Positions 8,656 to 17,624 of a DNA stretch of 64,000 nt are shown here, in pieces. Made by a program: the position numbers and the translations under genes. How positions within the stretch are numbered: the stretch's first letter is position 1; each line of letters begins with the position of its first letter. Where the stretch lies: assembly GCF_009789535.1 (NCBI RefSeq), contig NZ_WSUT01000005.1:3114001-3178000 (forward strand), given 5' to 3'. Source of the stretch: Sphingomonas carotinifaciens (GTDB lineage: Bacteria > Pseudomonadota > Alphaproteobacteria > Sphingomonadales > Sphingomonadaceae). The notes under the pieces were generated by a model. That model made no database searches. It was not told where the DNA came from and worked only from the letters and a program-made list of their open reading frames with translations.

Positions 8656-9093
8656 CGCACTCCACCGTGCGGCCGCCGCCGTGTCGCTCTCCCGCGCCTC
8701 GACCCAGGATGCGGTACCCCCGCGGGTTTCGCGCTTCCAGAACGGCGCATCGGTCTTCAACCGGTCGATCAGATAGGCGCAGGCCGCCAGCGCATCGCCC
8801 CGATGCGGTGCTGCCGCCGCGACGAACACGATCCGCTCTCCCGGCCGCATCGGCCCCACCCTGTGCACGATCGTCGCCCCCTGCAACGACCAGCGCTCCA
8901 CCGCCTGCTCCGCCACCCGCGTGAGCGCCGCCTCCGTCGCCCCCGGATAATGCTCCAGCTCCAGGCAATCGACGCCGTCATCGGCGCGCACCAGCCCGGT
9001 AAAGGTCGCCACCGCCCCGGCGCCCCCCGCCTCGGCCGCTGCGATCTCGCTCGGCAGGTCGATCGGCGCCGGGCTCACCACGATCCGGATCAT
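8641..9093 (-). CDS. moaE: MoaE, molybdopterin synthase large subunit
   Basis: Catalytic subunit that, with thiocarboxylated MoaD, inserts the dithiolene sulfurs into precursor Z during molybdenum cofactor synthesis. The 150 residues carry GAVATFTGLVR, LELEHYPGATE, HRVGPMRPGE and the active-site lysine region DAPFWKRE. It starts four bases inside the moaD stop, so the two are translationally coupled. The other moa/moe genes are not in the window. Confidence 0.93.
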   Translation of the reverse strand: MIRIVVSPAPIDLPSEIAAAEAGGAGAVATFTGLVRADDGVDCLELEHYPGATEAALTRVAEQAVERWSLQGATIVHRVGPMRPGERIVFVAAAAPHRGDALAACAYLIDRLKTDAPFWKRETRGGTASWVEARESDTAAAARWSATGAG

Positions 9094-9347
9094 CCGCCCG
9101 TCACCGGCGGAAACACCGCAATCTCGCGCGCCCCGGCGATCGGCGCATCCAGCGCCACGAAATCCTGATCCACCGCCGCACGCAGTCGCGCCGGCTCGGC
9201 AAAGGCTTCGGCGTGACCGTCGCTGCGCCCGGCCAGCCACGCGATCAGCCCGGCGACGTCGCGAACATCGTCCGGCGGCGTCACCCGTTCCTCGGTCACC
9301 CCGATGCGCTCGCGCACCCAGGCGAAATACAGCATGTGAATGGGCAT
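9090..9347 (-). CDS. moaD: MoaD, molybdopterin synthase sulfur carrier subunit
   Basis: An 85-residue ubiquitin-fold protein ending in the required Gly-Gly (FPPVTGG) that carries the thiocarboxylate. The N-terminus MPIHMLYFAWVRERIG is typical for alphaproteobacterial MoaD. It begins five bases after pgsA and overlaps moaE by four bases. A second Met four residues in is an alternative start. Confidence 0.92.
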   Translation of the reverse strand: MPIHMLYFAWVRERIGVTEERVTPPDDVRDVAGLIAWLAGRSDGHAEAFAEPARLRAAVDQDFVALDAPIAGAREIAVFPPVTGG

Positions 9348-9352
9348 CGCGG

Positions 9353-9904
9353 TCAATCCATGTGCTTCAGGCCGACGCGCAGGTAATCCCACCCCGTCAC
9401 CAGCGTCAGCGCCGCCGCCAGCCATAGCGACGCCAGCCCGACATCCTTTACCCATGGCCAGCCCGGCAGCGCCCCGCCCAGGATCAGGCCGCCCAGCGCC
9501 ACCAGTTGCAGCGTCGTCTTCCACTTGGCCAGTCGCGAGACCGGCACCGAAACCTGCAACTGGGCCAGAAATTCGCGCAGCCCCGACACCGCGATCTCGC
9601 GCAGCAGGATGATCAGCGCCGCGACGACATCGATGCCCGCAATGTCATGCGTGCCGACCAGCACCAGGATGACCGCAGCCACCATGATCTTGTCGGCGAT
9701 CGGATCGAGAAAGATGCCGAGCTTCGACACCGCACCATGCGCGCGCGCCAGATAGCCGTCGAAATAATCGGTGATCCCCATCAGGCAGTAGAGCGCGAAG
9801 GCGATGCCGTAACCGGGCGTCCAGTGCGGCCACCACAACAGGCCGACCAGAAGCGGCACGGCCACGATCCGCGAAAGCGTCAGCAGGTTGGGCAGCGTGA
9901 GCAT
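9353..9904 (-). CDS. pgsA: CDP-diacylglycerol-glycerol-3-phosphate 3-phosphatidyltransferase
   Basis: Inner-membrane enzyme that makes phosphatidylglycerol phosphate, the committed step to phosphatidylglycerol and cardiolipin. The 183 residues contain the CDP-alcohol phosphotransferase signature spread over DYFDGYLARAHG and LGIFLDPIADK, with both aspartate pairs intact. There are about five membrane segments. It is the first gene of a pgsA-moaD-moaE unit with gaps of five bases or less, an order seen in other sphingomonads. Confidence 0.95.
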   Translation of the reverse strand: MLTLPNLLTLSRIVAVPLLVGLLWWPHWTPGYGIAFALYCLMGITDYFDGYLARAHGAVSKLGIFLDPIADKIMVAAVILVLVGTHDIAGIDVVAALIILLREIAVSGLREFLAQLQVSVPVSRLAKWKTTLQLVALGGLILGGALPGWPWVKDVGLASLWLAAALTLVTGWDYLRVGLKHMD

Positions 9905-10051
9905 CCCCGTCTTCTAACCACCCTTCCGCCCCGGACAAACCCTTTTCCCGGGAAGCGAACCTTCACCGATGTTCATAAGCGGTTGGCGTCCCGCCCCCGG
10001 CTCGGCTATGGGTATCGGCATCCTTCTGCCACGATCGGGCTATCGTTCATT

Positions 10052-11365
10052 ATGCTCAATGCCCTCGGGCTCCTTACGCGGCGGCGCTTCCTGCCGCTGT
10101 TCGTCACCCAGTTCCTCGGCGCCTTCAACGACAATCTGTTCAAGACGTCGATGGTGCTGTTCGCCACCTACACGATCTTCAACGACGCGCATCAGGAAGC
10201 CAATTTCAACGCGCTGGCCACCGGCCTGTCGATCGTGCCGTTCGTGCTGCTCTCCGCCCTGTCCGGGCAATTGGCGGACAGCCATGACAAGGCGCGCATC
10301 ATCCGCCTGGTAAAGACCGCGGAGATCGCGATCATGGCCGTGGGTGCCACCGGGCTGTTCATCGCGCAGGCGGGCTATACCAGTGCCGGGCTCGCGCTGA
10401 TGCTCGGCACCGTGCTGGCGCTGGGTGTCCATTCCACCTTTTTCGGGCCAATCAAATACGCCATCCTGCCCCAGCATCTGGGCACCGACGACGTGTTGGG
10501 CGGCACCGGTCTGGTGGAGGCGGGAACCTATCTCGCCATCCTCCTCGGCACCGTCACCGCCGGCTGGATTTCGGTGGAGGGCGCCGGCATCGCCGTGCTG
10601 GCGGTCGCCGCGCTCGGCTGGGTCACCGGCCGCATGGTCCCCCCCGCCCCGCGCGCGGGGCCGCCGCTCAAGGTCAATTACAACCCCTTCACCGCCTCGT
10701 GGCGGCTGATCGCGGCGACGCTGCATATCCGCCGCCTGTTCCTCGCGATCATCGCGATCAGCTTCTTCTGGAGCATCGGCTCGATGCTCATCATCATCTT
10801 CCCGCCGCTGGTGAAGAACGTGCTGACCGCCGACAAGGAGGTTGCCAGCCTTGCCATCGCCACCTTCTCGGTCGGCGTCGCGATCGGGTCCGTGGTCATC
10901 AACACGCTGCTGAAGGGTGAGATTTCGGCCCGCTATGCGCCCGCCTCGGTGATCGCGATGGGGGCCAGCGTGGTGCTGTTCTCGCTGCTCAGCCGCCACT
11001 GGACACCCGCACCGGCCGGCACCCTCTACACTTGGCTCACCTTCCTGCACGAACCGCGCGCGATCGGCATCCTGCTCGCCCTGCTCGCCATCGCGGTCTT
11101 CGGCGGCATGTTCGTAGTGCCGCTCTACGCCTTCCTGACCACGACCGTGGAGAAGGATCAGACCGCACGCACCGTGGCGGCCAACAATATCGTCAACTGC
11201 GCCGCGATGACGATAGGGTCCGCGGTGGTGCTGGGCATTTCCTCCTTCGGCGTGACGCCGCAGGACATGTTGTTCGTGGTCGCGGCAATGTGCCTCGTCT
11301 CTGCCTGGCTCGCCTACAAGCTGCACCGCGCCTGTGACGAGCCGTGCGCGGCCGTCAGAAAATGA
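10052..11365 (+). CDS. MFS transporter of the LplT (lysophospholipid) type
   Basis: A 437-residue inner-membrane transporter with 11-12 hydrophobic segments. The N-terminus RRFLPLFVTQFLGAFNDNLF and the segment STFFGPIKYAILPQHL are characteristic of the LplT/Aas group, which flips lysophospholipids for re-acylation. In some relatives this domain is fused to an acyltransferase. Here the protein ends after the transport domain, so any partner enzyme is elsewhere. The ATG at 10052 starts the conserved region, and longer frames upstream run through the opposite-strand pgsA region. The last 11 bases overlap the small convergent gene at 11355. Confidence 0.82.
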   Translation: MLNALGLLTRRRFLPLFVTQFLGAFNDNLFKTSMVLFATYTIFNDAHQEANFNALATGLSIVPFVLLSALSGQLADSHDKARIIRLVKTAEIAIMAVGATGLFIAQAGYTSAGLALMLGTVLALGVHSTFFGPIKYAILPQHLGTDDVLGGTGLVEAGTYLAILLGTVTAGWISVEGAGIAVLAVAALGWVTGRMVPPAPRAGPPLKVNYNPFTASWRLIAATLHIRRLFLAIIAISFFWSIGSMLIIIFPPLVKNVLTADKEVASLAIATFSVGVAIGSVVINTLLKGEISARYAPASVIAMGASVVLFSLLSRHWTPAPAGTLYTWLTFLHEPRAIGILLALLAIAVFGGMFVVPLYAFLTTTVEKDQTARTVAANNIVNCAAMTIGSAVVLGISSFGVTPQDMLFVVAAMCLVSAWLAYKLHRACDEPCAAVRK

Positions 11366-11522
11366 AGCTGTAGAAGCAGGTAAAGAACGCCGCGAAGCTC
11401 AGCGCGAACAGCCGCCAGTCGCTGTCGTCGTTGCGCGCACGCCGCGCGCGTGGTGGCGGCGGCAGACTGCGCCGAAACGGGTGGCCGGCGGCTTCATTGG
11501 TAAGAACGAGACGTCTGGTCAT
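11355..11522 (-). CDS. Small single-span membrane protein, 55 residues
   Basis: A short reading frame with an ATG at 11522 and TGA at 11355. A basic N-terminal half rich in Arg and Pro (MTRRLVLTNEAAGHPFRRSL) is followed by DDSDWRLF and a hydrophobic C-terminal helix ending FTCFYSFIF. The layout, a cytoplasmic basic arm and a C-terminal membrane anchor, is reasonable for a real small protein. No function is known to me. It converges with the LplT-like gene, overlapping it by 11 bases. The ribosome-binding site is weak, which limits confidence. Confidence 0.55.
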   Translation of the reverse strand: MTRRLVLTNEAAGHPFRRSLPPPPRARRARNDDSDWRLFALSFAAFFTCFYSFIF

Positions 11523-11665
11523 AGCCAAACGTTAACGTGGCGTTTACCTTTTGCGATCCACCCAAAATGGGCCGGCTTCAGCCCCGCTGTCCCGTTCCGA
11601 AACACGGCATCAATAAGGCAGGCCGCTGGTCGTGCCGCTTGCTTCGACACCTGGCATCCGCGCAC

Positions 11666-11694
11666 AAAAAAAGCGGCCCTTGCGAGCCGCTTTT
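11666..11694 (-). terminator. Rho-independent terminator of clpX
   Basis: AAAAGCGGC and GCCGCTTTT form a perfect stem around an 8-base loop. Read on the minus strand it ends in seven T's. It lies 33 bases past the clpX stop and is the clearest terminator in the window. Confidence 0.85.
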
Positions 11695-11726
11695 CCTGAT
11701 CGTCCAGAAGGTTGGCGCCGTCACCC

Positions 11727-12995
11727 TCAGGCGGCGGCACCATCCTTCTGCTTCTTCTCGGCATAGACGCGGATCGGTTCCTTGCGGCCCTCGATCACAT
11801 CCTTGTCGATCATCACCTCGTCCACGCCGTCCATGCCCGGCAGGTCGAACATGGTGTCGAGCAGGATCGCCTCCAGGATCGAGCGGAGGCCGCGGGCACC
11901 GGTCTTGCGCTCGATTGCCTTCTTGGCGACCGTGACCAGCGCGTCGTCGGTGAAGTCCAGCTCCACCTCCTCCATCTCGAACAGCTTCTGGTACTGCTTC
12001 ACCAGCGCGTTCTTCGGCTCGGACAGGATCTTGACCAGCGCGTCGACGTCCAGGTCTTCCAGCGTCGCGATGACGGGCAGACGGCCGACGAATTCCGGGA
12101 TCAGGCCGAACTTCAGCAGATCCTCCGGCTCGGTCTGGCGAAGCACTTCGCCGGTGCGCTTCTCCTCGGGCGCCGCAACATAGGCCCCGAAGCCGATCGA
12201 CTTGCCCTGCAAGCGGTCGCCGATGATCTTTTCCAGCCCCGAGAACGCACCGCCACAGATGAACAGGATGTTCGTCGTGTCGACCTGCAGGAATTCCTGC
12301 TGCGGATGCTTGCGGCCACCCTGCGGCGGAACGCTGGCGGTCGTGCCCTCCATCAGCTTCAGCAGCGCCTGCTGCACGCCCTCGCCGCTCACGTCGCGCG
12401 TGATCGACGGGTTCTCGGCCTTGCGGCTGATCTTGTCGATCTCGTCGATATAGACGATGCCGCGCTGCGCGCGCTCGACGTTGTAGTCCGACGCCTGAAG
12501 CAGCTTCAGGATGATGTTCTCGACATCCTCACCGACATAGCCGGCCTCGGTCAGCGTGGTCGCGTCCGCCATCGTGAACGGCACGTCCAGGATACGGGCC
12601 AGCGTCTGCGCCAGCAGCGTCTTGCCGCAGCCGGTGGGGCCGACGAGCAGGATGTTCGACTTGGCGAGTTCGACGTCCGCACCCTTAGCGCCGTGGTTCA
12701 GCCGCTTGTAGTGGTTGTGCACCGCCACCGACAGCACGCGCTTGGCCTGCTTCTGCCCGATGACATAGTCGTCGAGCACGTTGCAGATTTCCTGCGGGGT
12801 CGGCACGCCGCCGTCCTTCTTGGATACCAGCGCCGACTTCGTTTCCTCGCGGATGATGTCGTTGCACAGTTCCACGCATTCGTCGCAGATGAAAACCGTC
12901 GGTCCGGCGATCAGCTTGCGCACCTCGTGCTGCGACTTGCCGCAGAACGAGCAATAGAGGGTGCTCTTCGAGTCGCCACCGCTCAGTTTCGTCAT
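11727..12995 (-). CDS. clpX: ClpX, ATP-dependent unfoldase subunit of ClpXP
   Basis: Hexameric AAA+ unfoldase that recognises substrates and feeds them to ClpP. The 422 residues start with the zinc-binding domain ([15 protein letters not shown] followed by CDECVELC). The AAA+ module has Walker A GPTGCGKT, Walker B VYIDEIDK, the pore RKH loop in [10 protein letters not shown], and the ClpP-docking IGF loop in GKSIGFGA. clpP lies 123 bases upstream on the same strand, the standard order. Confidence 0.98.
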   Translation of the reverse strand: MTKLSGGDSKSTLYCSFCGKSQHEVRKLIAGPTVFICDECVELCNDIIREETKSALVSKKDGGVPTPQEICNVLDDYVIGQKQAKRVLSVAVHNHYKRLNHGAKGADVELAKSNILLVGPTGCGKTLLAQTLARILDVPFTMADATTLTEAGYVGEDVENIILKLLQASDYNVERAQRGIVYIDEIDKISRKAENPSITRDVSGEGVQQALLKLMEGTTASVPPQGGRKHPQQEFLQVDTTNILFICGGAFSGLEKIIGDRLQGKSIGFGAYVAAPEEKRTGEVLRQTEPEDLLKFGLIPEFVGRLPVIATLEDLDVDALVKILSEPKNALVKQYQKLFEMEEVELDFTDDALVTVAKKAIERKTGARGLRSILEAILLDTMFDLPGMDGVDEVMIDKDVIEGRKEPIRVYAEKKQKDGAAA

Positions 12996-13118
12996 TCAAT
13001 CACCTCTCGCATCCGCCCGGCGGATGCGCTCCGTTGGTGGGGTGCCCATCGTATCGCACCCCGGTAAACGCACAATCGAAATAAGCCGTTTACACAGAAC
13101 GGCTCATCCCGTTTCGCC

Positions 13119-13805
13119 TTATGCCGCGGCGGCGTCCTCGCTCGGCACCGGCCGCTTGTCGAACACCTCGTCGATCAGGCCAAAATTCTTCGCCTCGTCC
13201 GACGACAGGAAGGTGTCGCGGTCCATGCGGCGCTCGATTTCGTCGATCGGCTGACCGGTATATTTGGCGTATAGCTCGTTCATCCGCTGGCGGATGCGCA
13301 GGATTTCCTTGGCCTGGATCTCGATGTCCGACGCCATGCCCTGTGCGCCGCCCGACGGCTGGTGGATCATGATCCGCGCATTGGTCAGCGCGACGCGCAT
13401 GCCCGGCTCGCCCGCCGACAGCAGGAAGCTGCCCATCGACGCCGCCTGCCCGATGCACACCGTGCCGACGCGCGGACGGATATACTGCATCGTGTCGTGG
13501 ATCGCCATGCCCGCCGTGACGACACCGCCCGGCGAGTTGATGTACATAAAGATGTCCTTCTTCGGGTTCTCGGACTCGAGGAAGAGAAGCTGCGCGGTGA
13601 TGAGCGAGGCCATGCCGTCCTCAACACCGCCGGTCACGAACACGATACGCTCGCGCAGCAGGCGCGAGAAGATGTCGAACGAACGCTCGCCACGGTTGGA
13701 CTGCTCGATGACGATCGGCACCAGACCGGCCTGGGTCTGCCGAAGACCGACGCCGGCCTGCGCCAGCGGGCTTGCGAAATCGCCGGTCTCGAACGGATTG
13801 TGCAT
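13119..13805 (-). CDS. clpP: ClpP, proteolytic subunit of Clp protease
   Basis: Serine peptidase forming the tetradecameric chamber of ClpXP. The 228 residues contain the catalytic Ser in [11 protein letters not shown], His in [11 protein letters not shown] and the Asp of [10 protein letters not shown]. The N-terminus [20 protein letters not shown] is typical, although a propeptide of about 30 residues precedes it. It is upstream of clpX on the same strand. Confidence 0.98.
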   Translation of the reverse strand: MHNPFETGDFASPLAQAGVGLRQTQAGLVPIVIEQSNRGERSFDIFSRLLRERIVFVTGGVEDGMASLITAQLLFLESENPKKDIFMYINSPGGVVTAGMAIHDTMQYIRPRVGTVCIGQAASMGSFLLSAGEPGMRVALTNARIMIHQPSGGAQGMASDIEIQAKEILRIRQRMNELYAKYTGQPIDEIERRMDRDTFLSSDEAKNFGLIDEVFDKRPVPSEDAAAA

Positions 13806-13860
13806 GAAACTCTCTCTGATGCCCTGAAGGCCCCCTATGTCGCGTGACCGCGAGCGGAGT

Positions 13861-14799
13861 TCAAGCCCCGGCAGACGGTGCCGGATGGGACAGATAGGCC
13901 AGCCGCCGGACCTCCAGCCGTCCGCGCACCACCGTGTCCAGGATCAGCCCCGCGAACAGGTTCAGCGCCGCCAGCAGCATGAGGCCGGTCGACAGGATCG
14001 CGGTCGGGAAACGCGGCACCTGATGCGTCTGCAGATAGGTCAACATCAGTGGCACCGCGAGCAGCACGGCGACCGCCGCCAGCAGCGCCCCGATCGCGCC
14101 GAAGAACCACATCGGCCGCTCGATCCGGTACAGCTTCAGGATCGTGCGCAGGATGCGCCAGCCATCGCCATAGGTGCTCAGTTTCGACGCCGACCCCTCG
14201 GGCCGTGCGAAATAGGGCGTCGCCACCTCCGCGCACGGCATCTTCAGCTCCAGTGCATGGACGCTGATCTCCGTCTCGATCTCGAACCCGACCGACAGCA
14301 CGGGGAAGCTTTTGACGAACCGGCGCGAAAACACCCGGTATCCCGACAGGATATCCGAAAAGCTGCGCCCGAACAGCCGCGCCAGCATGCCGGTCAGCAT
14401 CGCATTGCCGAAGCGGTGGCCGCGGCGATAGGCGAGTTCCGCCTCGCTGACCCGCTGGCCGACGATCATGTCCAGCTGCTCGTCCACCAGCCGCGCGACC
14501 AGCGCCGGTGCGGAGGTGGCGTCATAGGTCGCATCGCCGTCCGCCATCACATAGATGTCGGCATCGACATCGGCGAACATGCGCCGGACCACCGCGCCCT
14601 TGCCCTGGATCCGCTCGCGCCGGACGATCGCCCCCGCCGCCGCGGCCACTTGCGTGGTGCGATCGGACGAGTTGTTGTCATAAACGTAGATCGCGGCATC
14701 CGGCAACGCGGCGCGGAACCCGGCAACCGTCTGCGCGATGGCGGCTTCCTCGTTGTAGCACGGGAGCAGGACGGCGATACGGGGCAAAGCGGCGGACAT
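13861..14799 (-). CDS. Glycosyltransferase family 2, membrane-anchored
   Basis: A 312-residue enzyme with an N-terminal GT-A domain ([20 protein letters not shown], then the DNNSSDRT and MADGDATYD motifs; the latter supplies the metal-binding Asp-x-Asp). The C-terminal third has two membrane helices. This is the dolichyl-phosphate mannose synthase-like group, which transfers a sugar from a nucleotide donor to polyprenyl phosphate or a surface glycan. The acceptor is unknown. It lies 55 bases past the clpP start on the same strand but is not functionally linked to it. Confidence 0.85.
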   Translation of the reverse strand: MSAALPRIAVLLPCYNEEAAIAQTVAGFRAALPDAAIYVYDNNSSDRTTQVAAAAGAIVRRERIQGKGAVVRRMFADVDADIYVMADGDATYDATSAPALVARLVDEQLDMIVGQRVSEAELAYRRGHRFGNAMLTGMLARLFGRSFSDILSGYRVFSRRFVKSFPVLSVGFEIETEISVHALELKMPCAEVATPYFARPEGSASKLSTYGDGWRILRTILKLYRIERPMWFFGAIGALLAAVAVLLAVPLMLTYLQTHQVPRFPTAILSTGLMLLAALNLFAGLILDTVVRGRLEVRRLAYLSHPAPSAGA

Positions 14800-14855
14800 G
14801 GCGGGCGCCTGTCTGGAAGGTCAGGAAGCCGGCGGCCGATGGTCGGGCCGGATCA

Positions 14856-14946
14856 CCCTCACCCTTCCCACCGCCCTCGGCGTTGGGCCCCTTCCCTCTC
14901 CCATCGGGAGAGGGAGGGAGGCGCGACAGCGCCGGAAGGATGAGGG
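14856..14946. repeat. Intergenic hairpin element, copy 1
   Basis: An outer inverted repeat (14856-14868 with 14934-14946, 12 of 13 matching) encloses CCCTCTCCC and GGGAGAGGG (14894-14914), a perfect 9-bp stem with a 3-base loop. The same core recurs at 17.9, 28.1, 46.1 and 60.2 kb. It lies between trigger factor and the glycosyltransferase gene. Confidence 0.75.
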
Positions 14947-14953
14947 CGTCTGC

Positions 14954-14979
14954 GGTGCCCGTCGATCAGGACGGGCACC
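14954..14979 (-). terminator. Hairpin after trigger factor
   Basis: GGTGCCCGTC (14954-14963) pairs perfectly with GACGGGCACC (14970-14979) across six bases, ten bases past the tig stop. There is no T-run. It is likely the tig terminator or a 3'-end stabilising stem. Confidence 0.5.
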
Positions 14980-14989
14980 CATCAAGACC

Positions 14990-16666
14990 TTACGCCTCGG
15001 TCTTCGGTGCAGCCTTCTTGGCGCGCGGCTTCTTCGGGGCGGCCTCGGCGCCTTCCTCGGCGTCCGTTGCCTCACCCTCGGCGGCAGCGGCCTTCTTGGC
15101 GCGCGGCTTCTTCGCCGCGGGCTCACCCTCGGCGGCCGGCGTCTCGTCCTTGGGCGCAGCCTTCTTCTTGGCGGCCTTCGGCTTGGGCGCGTCTTCCGCG
15201 TCGCCGGTCACTTCGGTCTCGGCCACCGGCGTGCCGTGATCATGGTCATGGCCATGCGCATGGTCATGATCGTGGCCATGGTCATGATGGTCGTGATCGT
15301 GATCATGGTTGTGGATGTGCGTGCCGGTCGCGAAGCCGTCCTCGCTCTCGATCGCCGCTTCCAGTTCCTCGCGCGTGGTTTCGCGGTCGGTGATCTCGGC
15401 CTTGCCGAACAGGAAGTCGACGACCTTGTCCTCGTACAACGGCGCGCGGAGCTGGGCTGCCGCCATCGGCTCCTGCTGGATGTACTGGATGAAGCGCTGG
15501 CGGTCTTCCGCGCCATACTGCTGCGCGGCCTGCGCGATCAGGCGGTTCATTTCCTGCGACGTCACTTCGACGCCGTTTGCCTGGCCGATCTCGGACAGCA
15601 GCAGGCCCAGGCGCACACGGCGCTCGGCGATCTTGCGATAATCGTCGCGCTCGCCTTCCATCTCGGCCTTGGCCTTTTCCGGATCGGCTTCGTGCGTCGC
15701 TTCATGCTCGAGCTGCGCCCAGATCTGCGAGAACTCGGCCTCGACCATCGACGGCGGCACTTCGAAGTCATGCCCCTCGGCCAGCTGGTCGAGCAGCTTG
15801 CGCTTCATGTAGGTGCGCGTCAGGCCGTTATGCTCCTGCTCGATCTGCCCCTTCAGCAGCTCGCGAAGCTGGTCCAGACCCTCCAGGCCCAGATTCTTGG
15901 CCATCTCGTCGTCGACGGTCGCCTCGCCGGCGGTCTTCACCGACTTGATGACCAGGTCGAAGGTCGCCGGCTGACCGGCCAGTTCCTTGGCGGGATAGTC
16001 CTCGGGGAAGGTGACGGAGATCTGCTTCTCCTCGCCCGCCTTCACGCCGACGATCTGGTCCTCGAAACCGGGGATCAGACGCCCGGAGCCGATCTCGACG
16101 CCCATATCGGTGCCGGTGCCGCCCTCGAAGGCGACGCCGTCGGCGGTCTTGCCGACGAAGTCGACGGTGACCAGGTCGCCCTGCTCGGCCGCCTTGTCGC
16201 CGGCATCGTCCCAGCGCTTCTGCTGCTCGGCGAACTTCTTCAGCTGCTCGTCGATCGACGCATCGGCGACCGGCACGGTCAGACGCTCCAGCTTCAGGCC
16301 GTCGATGGCGGGCGCCGGCACCTGCGGCAGCACTTCCATCGTCACGGTCAGCGTCGCATCCTTGCCCGGCTCATACCCCTCGCCCAGCTCCACCTGCGGC
16401 TGCATCGCGGGGCGCAGGCCCTTGTCGGCGATCAGCGACTGGATGCCTTCCTGCACCGCCGCGTTCAGCGCGTCCTGCTGCAGCGCCGGGCCGTGCATCT
16501 TGCGCACGAGGTTCGCGGGCACCTTGCCGGGGCGGAAGCCGGGCATGCGGATTTGCGGGGCGAGGCGCTTCAGCTCGGCATCGACCTTGGTGTCGATGTC
16601 CTGGGTGGTGATGGTGAGCGTGTAGGCGCGCTTCAGCCCCTCGTTCAGCGTCTCGACAGTCTGCAT
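14990..16666 (-). CDS. tig: Trigger factor with long His-rich and Lys/Ala-rich tail
   Basis: Ribosome-associated chaperone and prolyl isomerase. Residues 1 to about 440 are ordinary: ribosome-binding loop GFRPGKVP, the FKBP-type domain with GDLVTVDFVGKTADG and EDQIVGVKAGE, and the C-terminal chaperone arms. The protein is 558 residues, about 110 longer than usual. The extension holds a histidine run at about residues 449-478 (alternating His/Asp), then a Lys/Ala/Pro/Glu-rich tail with two copies of KKPRAKKAA. The start MQTVETLNEG matches the family. It is a single-gene unit just downstream of tRNA-Leu. Confidence 0.96.
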   Translation of the reverse strand: MQTVETLNEGLKRAYTLTITTQDIDTKVDAELKRLAPQIRMPGFRPGKVPANLVRKMHGPALQQDALNAAVQEGIQSLIADKGLRPAMQPQVELGEGYEPGKDATLTVTMEVLPQVPAPAIDGLKLERLTVPVADASIDEQLKKFAEQQKRWDDAGDKAAEQGDLVTVDFVGKTADGVAFEGGTGTDMGVEIGSGRLIPGFEDQIVGVKAGEEKQISVTFPEDYPAKELAGQPATFDLVIKSVKTAGEATVDDEMAKNLGLEGLDQLRELLKGQIEQEHNGLTRTYMKRKLLDQLAEGHDFEVPPSMVEAEFSQIWAQLEHEATHEADPEKAKAEMEGERDDYRKIAERRVRLGLLLSEIGQANGVEVTSQEMNRLIAQAAQQYGAEDRQRFIQYIQQEPMAAAQLRAPLYEDKVVDFLFGKAEITDRETTREELEAAIESEDGFATGTHIHNHDHDHDHHDHGHDHDHAHGHDHDHGTPVAETEVTGDAEDAPKPKAAKKKAAPKDETPAAEGEPAAKKPRAKKAAAAEGEATDAEEGAEAAPKKPRAKKAAPKTEA

Positions 16667-16727
16667 CCTAAGGCCTTCAATCTGGAGAAATTTCTTGACG
16701 GCTTTCCGTCCCGCCGGGCGGCGGGAC

Positions 16728-16812
16728 TGGTGCGGGCGAAGGGACTCGAACCCCCACATCTTACGATACTGGAACCTAAATCCAGCGCGTCTACCAGTTC
16801 CGCCACGCCCGC
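16728..16812 (-). tRNA. tRNA-Leu, anticodon UAG
   Basis: Reading the minus strand, the acceptor stem GCGGGCG pairs with CGCCCGC, followed by discriminator A and an encoded CCA. The anticodon stem CTGGA/TCCAG encloses loop TTTAGGT, giving anticodon UAG. A variable arm and the T-loop GTTCGAGTC are present, as expected for a class II tRNA. The length is 85 with CCA. Confidence 0.96.
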
Positions 16813-16837
16813 ACAGGACACTGCCGATGGGCGCGCG

Positions 16838-16865
16838 TCTATATCAGCATGGCATGGCGGAGCAA
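16838..16865 (-). promoter_or_regulatory. Probable sigma-70 promoter of tRNA-Leu
   Basis: On the minus strand TTGCTC (16865-16860) and TATAGA (16843-16838) are separated by 16 bases. The -10 box ends 26 bases before the tRNA 5' end, a normal distance. This is a consensus match by eye only. Confidence 0.5.
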
Positions 16866-16925
16866 GAGGAACAGGCAACCCGCGCCGCGCCCGCGCGTTT
16901 GCCCATCGTACCAAGGAGAGAATTG

Positions 16926-17087
16926 ATGGCCACGCAGCCCCCGACCGAGGTTCCGCCGCAGCCCACCCAGCCGGCACAGCCCGACGCCCCGCCCCCCGAA
17001 ATCGCGCCCCCCGGCCCGGATTTCGACCAGCCCTCCCCCGGCACCCCGTCGGGCGATCCGGGCACCGGCCAGCCTGCGGAAATCTGA
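16926..17087 (+). CDS. Small proline-rich protein, 53 residues
   Basis: Begins MATQPPTEVPPQPTQPAQPD and ends GTGQPAEI. Nearly half the residues are Pro, Gln, Ala or Gly, and no membrane or folded segment is visible, so it should be disordered. A strong AAGGAGAG at 16912-16919 precedes the ATG, which is good evidence of translation. It is the first of three small same-strand genes separated by 4 and 14 bases. No family or function is recognised. Confidence 0.65.
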   Translation: MATQPPTEVPPQPTQPAQPDAPPPEIAPPGPDFDQPSPGTPSGDPGTGQPAEI

Positions 17088-17091
17088 TCGC

Positions 17092-17262
17092 ATGGCTCAG
17101 GACGAGCAAGGCCAGGACCCGCTACCGCCGCAGCCCCTCACCCCCGAGGAGGGCGCAACGGCCAGCGATGTCGGCGCCCGCAAGCCCGGCGACACCGACG
17201 ACATCGGCGGCACAGACGCGATGCGCGCCGAGACCGGCGGTCTTGCCGGTACGAGCCGCTGA
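17092..17262 (+). CDS. Small hydrophilic protein, 56 residues
   Basis: Begins MAQDEQGQDPLPPQPLTPEE and ends GGLAGTSR. It is acidic, rich in Gly, Asp and Pro, and predicted disordered. The start lies four bases after the previous gene's stop, and the next gene follows 14 bases later. It shares the Q/P-rich opening with the preceding protein. The function is unknown, and the evidence is mainly the operon-like spacing. Confidence 0.55.
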   Translation: MAQDEQGQDPLPPQPLTPEEGATASDVGARKPGDTDDIGGTDAMRAETGGLAGTSR

Positions 17263-17276
17263 AACAAGGAACAGTC

Positions 17277-17525
17277 ATGAACGATCCCGAACCGAATCCC
17301 GACAGCCTTCCCGAAGATCGCCCGGACACGCATCCGGACAGCCCACCCGCCGCGCAGGACGATGACGCGCGCAGCGACATCGAACAGGCCGTCGAGGCCC
17401 GCTCGGACGCGGTCGAGCGCGGCGAGGGCGGCGACGAACCCGGCACCTTCACCGATGCAGGCGCATTCGACGGCAACAGCGGCACCGGCGGCGTCGTGAA
17501 GAACCAGGACCTGACGCAGCAATAA
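17277..17525 (+). CDS. Small acidic disordered protein, 82 residues
   Basis: A very acidic, Asp/Pro/Gly-rich protein (MNDPEPNPDSLPEDRPDTHP at the start) with one possible helix, DIEQAVEARSDAVERGEG, in the middle and GVVKNQDLTQQ at the end. AAGGA at 17266-17270 precedes the ATG. It is the third of the small-gene series. I recognise no family. Possible roles such as a hydration or stress protein are speculation from composition. Confidence 0.6.
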   Translation: MNDPEPNPDSLPEDRPDTHPDSPPAAQDDDARSDIEQAVEARSDAVERGEGGDEPGTFTDAGAFDGNSGTGGVVKNQDLTQQ

Positions 17526-17624
17526 GCCCGTTATTGTCTTCGTTCGTGCTGAGCGAGGTCGAAGCACAGCCTCCAACCTCTGGATTTCGACTTGAAGTTG
17601 GATGACATCCTATTGATCCCTCCC

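Noticed and set aside
16645..17109. Frame containing VAELVDALDLGSSIVRCGGS
   Set aside because: This peptide is the well-known false translation of tRNA-Leu genes; the tRNA structure is clear.
14798..17365. Very long plus-strand open frame across trigger factor
   Set aside because: It is the complement of tig and also runs through tRNA-Leu and into the small-gene cluster. Its composition is Leu/Arg/His-rich with no family.
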